A stretch of 64,000 bases of DNA from Clitopilus passeckerianus (GCA_944990035.1 CALYLX010000145.1:930001-994000), one strand, 5' to 3'; shown: positions 24,454-36,332, counted from the first letter of the stretch. Notes: generated by a model from the sequence alone, not told the origin. A program made the numbers and translations.

Positions 24454-25957
24454 CTATCCGCAAACCAACCTCAAGTCTTCTTCAAGGTCAACCTCCTCCC
24501 ATTTCCCCAGCTGGACCCTCATCCCCCCTTCACAAAGCCGTTCCACTCGCGTGAACATCTTCACCAGCAGGAATTTAGCCTCCATACCCTTGTCCCAAAC
24601 AATGATTACGTCTTGAAGACGCTCCCTGTTCCTCGCCGTCTGTGCACCCCATCGTTCCAGGATATCCAGATAACCGCCTACTCTAAACCACGCATTGAAT
24701 ACTAAGCGATTGAGGCGGGGAAGATGCATTGTGCCGTCGGCACGACAAGCTATAAATGGCCAAAAGGCAATGGACCAAGGCGCAACTGATTCCTTCAGCT
24801 GGGGGCATGTCTCCACGATGTTTTTGAAAGCTTCAGGTGGTATACTGAGGTCGCTACGTAAGCTGGACAAGAGACTGAACTTGGGAATCAAGAGATGTAG
24901 GCCATATTCCCAGCTGTGGCGCTTTGCGGTCGTGGATTCGAAGCAAGTTAGAGCTAAAGAATTGAGTCTTGGAGCTTCAATGCTGGCGTGAAGGTTGAAG
25001 AGCTTGTAGACGTGGGGGTTGGCACGTAGGGTGAGCTCGGTAAGATGAGGTAGGCTGAAACAAATGGAAGGGTTGAGTTGTACCAAGGCTGACGGATAAT
25101 ATCCATCGAAGGTCGGTGGTCTTGGACTGATTACCAACTCTCTAAGTGAAGAAAGGCTGCACAGCAATGCCTGCAAGGAGGGAACCCCGATCTCGACGCC
25201 TGTCAAGGAAAAGCGGGTCATTTGGGCTAGAGAGGGGTACATGATCGGTGCAGAAACTGTTAAAATTTGTTAAAAAGACATCAGCGTAAAAATAGTAGAG
25301 GGGATACATACGTCTGCTGTAGGTCCAGGTTGGATCATACAGCCCACTTATCTCGATTGGGGTCCGCCGTGTGGCACCTCTCCAGATGAGGTTGAAACTC
25401 TTTATCCGGTATGTGTGGAGGACAAGTTCATCGCGGAAATCATAGATCCAGTCAGGGAGGCGAGTGCCACGGCAGGTGATAGAAAATGGCCGCCCACACG
25501 CCCGGTCAATGACAGTGGTGAACATGTCAGGAAAGCGGCAATTGTCGTCGTCGAGTTCTATCAGCATCTTCGTCCAAAGCTTAGGTTGTTTAATAGCCAG
25601 GTTTCGCCATCTCGAGCACACGTGTTATATAGTCATAGGTGATTGGCAGAAATCCCAGGGAATATGGACAGGCTCATCCTCAGTATACCATTGGAAAATC
25701 TCTAGCAGAGCTTCCGCGGGCGGCCGATGAATAGGTGCCCGAGCCATGCAGTAATTTTGAGTGAGGCCCTCAAGGCGTGTCACCTCTCTAAGAGCCGCCT
25801 GCTGGACAGCTTGCGCCATAAGTGTCAATGTTTTCAATCGTTTTTGAGTGCAAGCAATTTTGCGGAAGGCCTCAACAGCCTCCTTTGGCGCACCGCCTTG
25901 CTTGAAAGACAAGATGAGATCTTGCTCCACCCTACTTGCCACTGTCATTCGCTGCAT
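24454..25957 (-). pseudogene. F-box-like / leucine-rich protein with one in-frame stop
   Basis: This resembles the expanded agaricomycete F-box family, whose members recruit substrates to SCF ubiquitin ligases. From ATG 25957 it reads a coiled helix, then the F-box core APIHRPPAEALLEIFQWYTE...PWDFCQSPMTI. A TAA (25625-25627) comes next, and the same frame continues directly with HVCSRWRNLAIKQPKLWTK. Family members usually have a small residue such as Ser there (SHVCSRW), so a single base change (TCA to TAA) explains the break. Downstream, a short intron leads into irregular leucine-rich repeats (LAQMTRFSLTGVEIGVPSLQ, FSLPHLTELTLRANP) to the stop at 24454. I saw no alternative splice that removes the stop without deleting conserved residues. 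A sequencing error cannot be excluded. Confidence 0.65.
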
Positions 25958-26220
25958 GTTGGGGAGAAACCAGGTGGTGGAGGTTCAAGAAGGCAAAATA
26001 ATAGCGGCATGTCGCAATGTCTGGTTGGTTTTCACCCCCTGTTACCCACGCGGGTCGAGCGTGTATATCACAATTCAATTTTCAGGCGAATTGATGCATA
26101 CGTAAAAACGCATCGCTGGTCAAGCATCGATGCCTTTCTTGGGGATCTAAAAAAAGAAACCGCAGACTCCCAAGGGTGAACGTGACACCATGGATATGTA
26201 GATTGTAGCCAAAGGGAGAT

Positions 26221-28589
26221 TTAAGCACCCGCACATGTTCTTTTATGATCTTTCCAATGACCCTTCTGACAGCTGGCATCGCAATACCTGCATGAGAGGT
26301 CAGACTCAGGACAATGTATGGTTGCAACTTGGATCTTACCTAGCCTTCGAGCATCCACTGCCTGCAATATCCATCAGAGCTAATTCAATGAAATGTTTCG
26401 TAAATGGTGACTTACATTTCCTCAGTACTGCTGAAGGGTTTCCGCAATGGGAGCACCTATACAAGGCGACATCATTAAGATTTACTTTCGGATGCATACC
26501 ATGCAATTGCCCGTCATTGTCGTGGTCATGGATATGTGTGTCCTCGATCCATGCTGCTAGATCATCCTCAGCCTTTCCGGGACTGATAATGGGCAGTTCT
26601 TCATCGACCTGTATCTTCTCGATGACCTTGCCGAATTCCTTGCAAGCAGCGGGGTAAAGTTTGACGACCATCTGCTCAGCTAGCCGCATGTTCGTGTTTG
26701 GCGGCTTAATCTGAATTGCTTGCATGAACTCGTCGGCAAGCTGTTGCGCCTTGATATAAGGCTAGATCCCGAGCATTTTCATACAGCGGACACAGCAGTT
26801 AGATAATGTTTGGAATGATACCAAGGGTGTCTCACCTGCAATTCCTTAAGATCTTCACTCATTTCTGGGCCTCTGATAGTGATTGTCAAGAGAATACAGA
26901 AGTAGAGAACGGCATTCCTATGTCGGTTGTCCGGCGGTGATTCGGCCACGAACGTCTTTGCATCGTCCAAAGCGCTCATAAGGAATGCTATGCCTTCCTC
27001 CCACTTCTCCTTCCCTGACCGAGGAGACTCCTGCAATATGGTAATGCCAAGATCCCCAGCATGTTCCACCGCACGTTGAAGCAGTTGGAATCTGAGAAAC
27101 GGGGTGATCTGTTTGCACTTCAGACCTTTCTTCGCCGCTTTAAGGCCTTCAACACGGTTCGCTGAAAGGGTGACGGCGTAGTAGAAGTAGGCCTGTTCTG
27201 GATTGCGTACGAGGCCCTTGCGGGCCAGAGATATGCCTTCTGAAGTGCGTTGCTTCATGACGAGATATTTGATATCGAGCATGTCTGCTAGATCTTCTTC
27301 TTTCGGGTTACCCCTTGCACGGATAGCTTTTGCACAGGGAGGGAGAGCGTCGATCCAACGAGTGAAAGGCAAGCCAACATCCATGGCTTCTCTTTTTCCT
27401 GTACGAGGGTCCTCTCCAAGGAACATCCCGTCTGCGATAGAAAACTCCGTTCTAGGGATGAAGCTTGCCAGCTTGAGCCCCAGCGAATATAGATTATGAT
27501 CTTGGGCGGCACCCATCATGGCCTTCTGGTACTCGTTTGCTGTTGAAAGTGTAAGGTATGTGTCGCATCGGGCAGCACCATAGTCCATCATTACATCCGA
27601 GAGGTGGTCTTTGAATCCTCGCTGAACGGATGCAATGAGTTTATTGGGGTCGAGCTGGCGAACTTCATCTTCGGCACCCTTTCTGTGAAGCCGTATCAGA
27701 CCTCCGAGACATATGCAATGAGTAACCCATTCATTGCTTCTTAGACCTGCAACGAGCAGGCGTTGCATTGAAGGGTAGGCTGTGCACTCCTCTGACGCAT
27801 GGAGGGTGGACATCGCGAGGAGAAATACGGCGTGATGTATGAGCCACGTCGATGCCCATTCTTTCCTTGACATTTCTGTGGCCAGCTTCAGGATATTTCG
27901 CACGTCGATTTTAGCGAGCGTCTTCTGGTCAGGTTTGGTTTCCGTGTCGAGGACTGCACCAAGCGAGTGCGAAAAAACAGAAATAACCAGTTCCGCAATG
28001 GTGGGATCATCGGAGTAATCTTCCAGAAGCTTTGCAAGCCTAGGGGAGTGTGTGGCTATTTCAATGCGAATAGCAGCTCCACCGTGATGGGTAATGGTTC
28101 CAAGAGCACGAAGGGCTATATGCCTCGTGAAGTCGTCATCCAATAGTGGTAGAAGTTTTTTCAGAAGTCCTGTTGACTCTGTAAGATGGCGGAAAATGAC
28201 AGAAATCTGTAAAATACCTTTTTCCCATAGTTTATTACGAAGGATCGCGTCCGAGCACATTTTTGCGTAGATACCCACAATGCCCCCTACGATCTTCATA
28301 TTGCTGGAATACTGTTGGCTTGCTTTCTCTAACTTCCTGTATATAGCATCAAAATTTGCGTGAACCTTTTTTAGGCCGCTTCTCGTATTTATATCTGAGG
28401 GCGCGTCAATTAACCAGGCAGTTCAAATACATGACAGAGGATATCTGCGATGGTTGTCCAGCCCTCTGCATGGTCTATTTCTCCTACATAGGGTTCGGGT
28501 GCCCCTGGGGAACCTTGGGTGTTGGGCAAGCTCGAGGTCGCGGAGGTGGTTTTCGCTTTTGCCTTCTTTTTCTGACCAGGTCCGGGCAT
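26221..28589 (-). CDS. MYND zinc-finger protein, paralogue 3
   Basis: Full-length member of the family seen at 3-2308. ATG 28589 opens a Lys-rich leader (MPGPGQKKKAKAKTT), then APEPYVGEIDHAEGW, a segment shared by all four copies. The reading frame then needs removal of only 20 nt (28395-28414, gtta...tcag) to join ELP to DINTRSGLKKVHANFD; the paralogues have 52- or 30-nt introns exactly there. The large exon (28299-26779) is open for over 500 residues and resembles TPR/HEAT helices. After two more short introns the finger reads YRCSHC...LRKCSGC...RYCDASCQ...HWKDHKRTC and ends AGA. All zinc ligands are present. If the 20-nt gap is not spliced, the gene would be 5'-disrupted and might start at Met 28299. 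Biological role unknown. Confidence 0.75.
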
Positions 28590-29258
28590 GATGTTACCAC
28601 GTTAATTAAACTGGCAGCAGAAGATGGCTATAGACGGTATTGCCAGTATATATCGGCGAAATCAGCCAACGTTAGGGCCTCGCTGGTCAGCGTTGGCAAC
28701 AAAGGGAGGTCACCGTCAATTTGTCGGATCGCGCCACCGGAAAGGTTATAACTCCGTTTGGGAATTCCGGACGATCGTTCGTGCCTCAAACGGAGAGTTG
28801 CGGTGACGACGATGACCCCTTTTTTGGTGACATTCAAAGAACTCGGGAAGCGTTCGCTGAGATAGTGGATATTTGAGCGAGACTCGTTCGCACCGATTCT
28901 GACAAATTTTCCAAAATGTCCCTACACCTTTCGTCGAATGTTCGTTATTATTAGGAACGAGAGCGTCTGCTAGTCTTATAATAGGTAGACATGCCAAGCT
29001 TCGAGCCAAAGCTTAAGGCTTTCAGCATGTGGCCAGGTTCTATGATCGCGGTAGATAATATCGAAGCTCAGACGGCTCCAGTGGGGCGATAACAAAGCAC
29101 ATCAGTCATGATGCATGTGTACGGCGAGTGCTCAGGTGATAGCCTCAGTGCTTCCTTCGGGGTACTCGGCAGTCACTGACACTCACCTACCTTTGCCTTC
29201 AACGAGAGGCTGCTGTTGCTCTCCAACTCAGATCCAGCTGCATTCGGGAAACTGTTAA
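28590..29258. promoter_or_regulatory. divergent spacer between MYND paralogues 3 and 4
   Basis: 669 bp between two divergent paralogues. It contains a perfect 9-bp inverted repeat (CTCCGTTTG at 28752-28760 and CAAACGGAG at 28787-28795) with a 26-nt spacer. No ORF is supported. It may be a shared promoter, or the scar of an inverted duplication. Confidence 0.4.
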
Positions 29259-31623
29259 ATGGTTCGTACGCCAGAACATAGCCACAAAAAGTCGCTCAAA
29301 TGTCGGGTGATCGCTGCACCGACTTCAAAAGTAGCCGCCTCTGCGCCCGACTTTTGAAGCTGAATTTGCCGCCCAAGTCAATTCTACCGAAGGCTGGAGC
29401 AATATCATCAATGCCCTTTGCAAGGAATCCGGGTTGCCAGGTCGGTTATCATCTGACCGTCTCTTCGCAGATTTGACCACAAGAGCTGGTTTGAAACGGG
29501 TTCACACGGACTTCGAGACGATCTACAAGGCGCTTGATGACACAGAGTATGGCCAGAACGAGAAGCTCGTCGGTGGCATTATTGGTATTTATGCAAAGAT
29601 GTGCACAGACTGGCTGTTGCGAAACCAGCTCTGGGAAAAAGGTATCGCTTCTTGATTATGCCTGAGCTCTCCAGGCGGCTGAGTACATGCTAGGGCTACT
29701 CGAAAAGCTCCTCCCTCACTTGGATAATGAAGCAACCCGCCATGTCGCCCTCCGGGCGCTCGCAGCCGTCACTCAACACGGCGGCGTGGACGTCCGCCTT
29801 GAAATCGCTGTTCATGCGACCAAGCTCCTTAGATTGATCGAAGCTTCCCAAGATGACGAGCTTCTGGCAGAACTCGTTATTTCTATCCTCTCCCACTCTC
29901 TCGCTGCAGTTTTTGACAGAGACTTCGGCGCGCCAGTGCATATAATCACCAAACTCGACCTGCCAGCCATGTACAAAGTGACCACCGAGACTATAAGAAA
30001 GGAGTGGGCTTCTTCCGGCCTCATCTATCACGGCAACTCACTCCTGGCGCTATCCACCATCCATGCCCCTGCAATTTGCAAAGCCTATCCCCCCACCCAG
30101 CATCTCCTCATCACTGGACTTCGAAGCAGCGATTGTATTGTTCGTTGTACCTGCCTCGGAGGAATCATCAGAATTTATCATTCTGAAGCTGAGGGAGACG
30201 TACGCAGCCTTGACCCCAACCGAATGATAAACCGCGCACGAACAGGGTTCCCAACCCATCTCCGGAAAGCTCTGGACGGGTTTTGGCCGCAATGCAGCAA
30301 CACGTTCATAACCACTCAAACGATGTCGGACTTTCAGGCAGCCATGTGCCAGGTCTTGAAGGATAAAGACCTCTGCACTTTCGGGCTGAAGCTAGCCGGT
30401 TTCATACCAAGGAGCGAGTTCTCCATCTTTGAGGGCGCCGTGATCGATGGAGATCCACATAGGGTGGGCGCATGCGAAGAGAAACAGGGTTGCCATTCCA
30501 ACGCTAGTCAGAAGCATTGCCGCACTGTGCGCAAGCGCTTCGTGCCAGGAAGGATCCGAAGAACGAAGACAAGACATACGTGCTCCTCATCAAATGGGCG
30601 ATCATGAACAAGCAAATCACAGACGCAGTCAAGCTGGCCCACGAAGCGGTAGAACAGTTCCCAGATATCCCCTATTTCTATTACGCCATCTCTCTCTCCG
30701 GCGACCGGGAAGAAGCATTGAGAGGAGCGAAGAAAGGCTTAAACATCCGAGATATGACACCGTTCGTGAAGACGCAATTGTTACAGCGAGCGGCCGATAC
30801 CGCTGGTCATTTGGATATGCAGATCCTGCAGGACTGCGCTCCGTTGGGAATGGCGAGGTGGGGAGAGGGCGTGGCGCTTCTGACTAGCGCGCTAGAGGAT
30901 GCGAAGACCTTTCTTGGCGCGGCTGCACCTGATAATCGCCACCGGAATGCCGTCTCGTATTGGTATACCCTGCTGACGATCGTGGTGAAAGGGCCGGATT
31001 TGAGCCTGGATTTGAGCGACTTGAAGGTGTGTCTCCTCCAAGGCCCGGGTGCCCATTGCCATGAAACTGAGTTTGATCGAACAGCTTGGCATCCAAGCGC
31101 AGAAAATGGTGGATGATTTCTTCAAGGCCGTGCTACTCGAGCCATCGAAAACTAATATGCGTCTGGCATACCAGAACGTGGTCAAGCACTACCAGGTTGC
31201 TTGTAATACATTTGAACATGTTATAGCAAAAACTGACATACGAGAAAACCCAGTGGTAAGCAAGGAGCTGGAGGACGAGCTCGCAACCTGGCTTGAAGAT
31301 ACCCATCTTCACGGCGTATACCCCGACACGGACATCCACAGTATGCCCCATCACTTGAGTGATAACTCAGTTGAGCTGTATAGATGCTCTAATGGTGGGA
31401 ATCCTTCAGCAGGACTTCGAAAATGTGAGTTCGCCATCATCTTGTTTGTGAGTGAGAATTGAATGCACCTTGATTATAAAGGCAGCGGATGCACCAAAGC
31501 AAGGTAGGATCCCTATCTTCCTCTTTCATGAACTTACTCAAAGACATATGTCTGAGCAGATACTGTGATGCGAAATGCCAGAAAGCGCACTGGAAGGACC
31601 ACAAGGCGTGCAAAGCAGGTTGA
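29259..31623 (+). pseudogene. MYND-finger paralogue 4, frame-broken
   Basis: Divergent neighbour and closest relative of paralogue 3. ATG 29259 opens MVRTPEHSHKKSLK... to SAPDF, where a TTTT run (29352-29355) puts the frame out by one; one T fewer gives FEAEFAAQVNSTEGW in register with the family. A 30-nt in-phase intron (29441-29470) precedes LTTRAGLKRVHTDFE. The body is open to about 30460 (AVIDGDPHR), then the homology moves to another frame (GLPFQR, TAG at 30505-30507 where paralogue 3 has Trp, then SEALPHCAQALRARKDP). The finger reads YRCSNG...LRKCSGC...RYCDAKCQ...HWKDHKAC: the second Cys ligand has become Gly. Two frame breaks, one nonsense codon and a lost zinc ligand together argue for a pseudogene, although long stretches look recently functional. 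Confidence 0.75.
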
Positions 31624-31918
31624 AATCATGGTCCACTAGCATAGTTTCTGTACACTTCTCAGTGTGAATAATGTCTGGCCTTGATATCGCATTTGCTGTA
31701 TCACTTCCACCTCCGATTTGAACAGTTGAGCCTTCCAGGCCCTTTTTCATGACGGGAGTTCGAAGCCAAGTCGTAAATCACGAATTGGCCATGTTGGCCG
31801 ACATCACTGAACTCAATCACGACCAAGCAAAGGTGATGTCACCGTAAGTGGCGTTGGACGACTTGAACTGTCGCTAACACCGACATGGAGCCAGAGACTC
31901 TTGTCGCCGTACGATACT

Positions 31919-34900
31919 ATGGGGGCAGTCCTTTCATACTGTGGCTGCAGAAGCAAAGAGACTGACCCAGAAAGGGAGCCACTACTTGCAAACGGCACCC
32001 AACCTCAGCCAGTTCCACCCATCACCCACCAATCTTCGTTGAACAAGACGATTGAGATCCTGGCAGCACTGCATTCCGGAAAGCTACCGTCTCAATCGCA
32101 GTTGAACAGGCTGCTGCAACTTGTGGCTAATTCGGAACTGCTTAACCCTCTGTCCAAGTCTATTGGTGTGCAAGGCCAAGGTCCAATCGGCCAGGACACC
32201 CGTGAACTTGTGGCACATACGAGGGAGGCCATTCAAGCACTAATCTCGTTTGGGACAGAAAAGAACTGTATGTGCTTTGAAGATACCTTATAGGCAACTC
32301 CTGACCAGTCTGTCTTAGCGGATAATGCCCTTCAAGAGCTGCTCTACGATATTAACCACTCGTCCGCACGGCCCATCCGTGATGACGTCGATTATCAAGT
32401 AATCGACCACCTCAAAGCAATTGGTGCGGAGGGTGCTAGTGCGGTAGAGAAGGAAGGTGAACCTAACTTCTATTTTGATCACTCGAACCAGGACCGTAAC
32501 TATCAGTTCCTCAGTGCCATCCTCGAAAGAACTCTCAATTGACACACACAAACTCTTCAAGTCCTTACGAGCACTATCTTTCCTCCTTCTTTCGTCTACT
32601 ACTCTTCGGCTTCTACTATCAGACGCATTCCTCCTGCTCAGAGAGTTTATCACTCGCCTGGCTCTCGACGTGGAAGAAGTTGCGCAGCAGGTTCAAGTCG
32701 GCGCTGAAGATGTCGAAAAGGCGATGAATGTGGAAACAAGTGGACCCCCAATGATCAATGCCATGGCCGGAGAGGTTGTCGATACAGTTCACACCATTGT
32801 TCAAGACATCAAGAAAGTCACGTCAGAGCCTGCCATAAAGGAGGAGAGTGCTAGGGATGCATTCGTTTCTCGGATCCAAGAGGTCAGTTTGAATTGCATC
32901 TTCATTCGATAAGCGGAGGTTCTCACGAAAGCTTAAGCTAGTACATCGTGCTCACCAAGACTCTCAAACAATGGGAGCTCTTCGCGATCTGCTGTATATC
33001 TGCCGAAAGTATGCTCAGAGATATACTCGTGCTGCGGAGGCTGTTGTCTCCACTGAAGCCGACATACTTGGAGAAGCATCGAAGCAGGCATCCAGCTCAG
33101 CTCCCGATGCCCGCTCCGGCCCTAAAACCTTCTCGCGAGAAGACGAGGAGGTTATCCACACACTTCGCAACTTCCAGGCTCTCCTTGAGCGGTTAGCATC
33201 AGGCCACTCTCTGGAACCATTCCTCGCATCTCTCGCTGATACGGCCCAGAAGTTCGCCGCGGAAACAGTAAATTCAACCCTCACCAGTACTGAAGATACC
33301 CTCCTTCCTCGAGACCCCGATTTGCAACACCTTCTTAGCCTCGTGAACCAGTGGCTTGATTCGGCATTCGCTCCTGATCAAACCCCCGATCGACTATATG
33401 CTACGTCAAGGCAAGGAACCCGGGCTCTGGAGAGGATCTACGATACAGGGAGGATTCTGTCCATATCTGCCTCCGCCAGCCCTTCGACAGCATCGCAATC
33501 GAGCCAGCCAGAGCCATGGGTACTCAGCTTACAACGTACAATTTCCAAGCTCGGCCTGTATATCGACTCCCTATCAAATGATAAGACCACCATGCGAGTT
33601 CTTACGTCCCTCACGGCCTTGCGCACCACTGCCTCGAATCTCGTCTCCCAAATTTTCAGTCTGGGTACAAATGCTGCCTACGCTCGAGGTAGAGCCAGCA
33701 TCAGGGCATGGAAGGAGGAACTTCTACGGGACTTTGTTGGTTGGGTCTTACCACATATCATCCACCTTCTTGGCGGGTTCCAAGGAATGGCAAAGTTCCT
33801 TGCTCCCCGAGTCGAATTCAAGATGAAGAGCCCTATGATGGAGGGCGCTTTGGACACCCTTACCATGGTTGTCGAGCGCGAGGGTGGCGTGAATTCGGAT
33901 TTGGTGCCGGATGAGGTAGTAGTGAAGACCTGGAATGAGGTCAGGGTGGAGATGGAGAACGTTGTAGACCTCTCCTCTGTGGCTCCTGCGGTTGTAGCAT
34001 ATCCTCTGCTGTTGGCCCGAGCCACCTCAAATGGCTCCGCGCCGTCTGCAGAGGTGCAACAACATCGAGGGATGCATGTATCCAGCACGAATAAAGTGCA
34101 TGTACATGTGGATGGGATTAGGTTCGGCTTCTCAGACCTTGGGTATTTCGCCCGGTTCCAAGGAGGGCCATTCGGTGTCCTGGGGTACGAAGACCAGGGG
34201 CTCGTCAGCGTCCATATCGGCTCGCCGGACGCTGCTCCGACGACAAGATACCATGGACGCTACGGGTCGTTGTCGGCGGCTGGAGAGAGGACACACCAAG
34301 GCCTTGGGGTGGATGTCGAATTATCCCTGGATACTTCCTCCCGACGGGACGGTGAACTCCCTTCGGGTGGCGAGCCCGTTTTCCAGGTCGATAACATCAA
34401 TGTATCGCTGCCTGGAGCTGCCTTCTCTGCAATGCAATTTCACTTCGATCATACCAGACATTGGATTCTAAACAAGATATTTCTGCAACCACTTGCTGGA
34501 CCTATCGTCGGGAAGGTGCTCCAAGGCATTATGGAGGACCAGATACGTAATGCGTTGCAAGGCTTGTCGAACTCTCTGGGCCGGATAATTGAGGAGAGTG
34601 AGCGAAGGAGGGTGGAAGGCGCCAGGAGTGACGTGGGCGTGGAGGACTGGCTTGTGGCTGCCTTTCTGGAGATCTCGTCTTTGTCGGGCATCAGTGCTTC
34701 CCAGGAGGAGGAAGAGGGAGAAGAAATCGAAGGAGACGAGGAAACCGAAACTCTGACTAAGACTGAAACAACTTGGAAGGGTGTCGTGCATACTCGAACA
34801 ACAGTTCCTGTAGGCAACGGTGGTGAGCCTGGAACATCGGAGCAGGTGGAAGAACCTCAACAGGAGATTGCCATTGCGATAGGTGTCGGGACGCAAATCG

Positions 34901-35211
34901 TTGCAGGCGAGGCTGGTCCATGCGACAACACCTCTACTGCCATTTCTCCTACAGCGCCCGGATTACAAAGGGCGGATGCCACTGCCGAGCTACACCATGC
35001 ATCTGATCAAGCGAATGCTATGGTGCAGGATGTAAAGAGGCAGGGCAAAGAGGCTACTCGGGAGGTCAACGAAGCTGTTGGGGAAGCTAGGAATACTGTT
35101 GAGCAGGCGCACGAGACGTGGGATGAGGCTGTGGCTAGGGAAGAGGCTAGCAACAGGAGCAAAGGCACAGACCGGAAAAGAGGTTGGAGAAGTAAAGCAT
35201 TCGATATTTAA
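31919..35211 (+). CDS. HAM1-like fungal protein with putative N-myristoylation site
   Basis: Large protein of about 1,000 residues resembling the fungal HAM1-like family (N- and C-terminal HAM1 domains of unknown biochemical function). ATG 31919 gives MGAVLSYCGCRSKE: Gly2 with Ser6 and nearby Cys5/8/10 looks like a myristoylation plus palmitoylation signal, so membrane attachment is likely. Three short introns follow. The body has amphipathic helices (AFLLLREFITRLALDVEEVA; VLPHIIHLLGGF) and a beta-rich part (STNKVHVHVDGIRFGFSDLG YFARFQGG; VFQVDNINVSLPGAAFSAMQ) that may be a lipid-binding fold. The tail is acidic and Glu/Thr-rich, then coiled-coil-like (VMQDVKRQ-type repeats), ending basic (KRGWRSKAFDI). 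The family assignment rests on the pattern I recognise and is moderately sure. Confidence 0.65.
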
Positions 35212-35465
35212 TAGTAGGAGACTGCCAGTAGGAGGTTCGTCTTTCTGATTTTCCACTTGGGTCTTTGTATGTTGAACTGTACTATGTAAATATATCGTGG
35301 ATTTTGAAGTTGAAATGGGAGATAAAAATAGGTTGCAATCGCAACCTGTTTCTTTTTCCTAAGTATTGTAACATGGAAATTTAGTTATACGTGGTTATTA
35401 GACAGAAGGAGGTATAGAGATGTTATAACTAGAATGTACTGATGATAAAAGCTTTTTCGTCCCCT

Positions 35466-36265
35466 TCAATGATACTTCTCTCCCCTGTAATCGCCATGAT
35501 CATAACCCTTGTGACCATAATCGTTATCGCCGTAAGAGCCGCGATGATAGTCCATACGGTCATAATCCTGGTGACCATGCCCTTTGTGACCATAGGGTTT
35601 GCGATAATCATCATGGTTACCGTAAGAATTATGGTTGTAGCCCTTGTGTCCGTAGTCTTTTTGGCGGTAATCGTTGTGTTCATAGTCCTTGTTATCATAG
35701 TGTTTATGGCCATCATCATCGTGATGATCATGTCCCTTGTGGTCGTAATGCTTGTGGTCGCCGCCCTTACCATCCTCATTCCTACGATGGTGGTGCTTAT
35801 AATGACGGTCCTTGCCATGATGACCATAGCTATCATGATAGCCTCCTTTATGGTAGTTTTCGTGTCCATAGACTCGGTGATGGCCCCCGTAACGGCCATC
35901 CTTGCCATACCCATGCGCATCGTAACGGTGGTCGTCTCTTGCTGCTAGAGCTCTCGAATAATGGTGGTGATTGGGGTAATAGGAGTTATGGCCATGTCCA
36001 TGATCGTGTCGGTATGGATGGCGGTCATACCCATGGTGTTCGTACCCTCGGTAACCACCGTATCCGTGACGGTGGCCATCGTATTCCCTGGCGTGATTTT
36101 GATAGTGTCCATCTCGGGTCTACAGATCTGAAGTCAAAATGGGTGCGTCTTGCATCTCAAGTGAATACCAACCTGAAGACCACTTTCAGCGGAAGCTGAC
36201 GGTGTCGCTGCTACGAGTCCAGCAAGAGCAACGACGAAGAGCGCGGAGAACTTTGAAGAGAACAT
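35466..36265 (-). CDS. small secreted histidine-rich protein B
   Basis: Twin of the gene at 16955-17581. Exon 1 (36173-36265) encodes MFSSKFSALFVVALAGLVAA, a signal peptide, then TPSASAESGLQ. A phase-0 intron with a regular GT donor and TAG acceptor ends at 36120, and exon 2 begins TRDGHYQNHAREYDGH. About 217 residues follow, rich in His, Tyr, Gly, Asp and Lys, with degenerate units such as YGHKGYxHxxY and YGHKGHGHQDYD recurring towards the end, closing GDYRGEKYH. No Cys and no enzyme motif are evident. It is probably extracellular; metal or proton buffering, or a wall role, is possible but untested. A TTTTATA box (minus-strand TATAAAA) lies about 70 bp upstream. It is divergent from the Bin3-type gene. 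Confidence 0.75.
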
Positions 36266-36332
36266 TGTGCTTTCGGATAGGTGTTGGTTGTAGTGCTGTT
36301 TTGATGTCGGAGTCAAGCTGAACTTGGCCTGA

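Noticed and set aside
30462..30510. A GT-AG intron that would repair MYND copy 4
   Set aside because: gtgggc...gtcag gives the wrong frame afterwards, so it does not restore the homologous sequence.
35442..35948. Long open frames on the plus strand and in another minus frame over histidine-rich B
   Set aside because: Same artefact of repetitive codons; the real frame is fixed by the signal peptide and by the twin gene.
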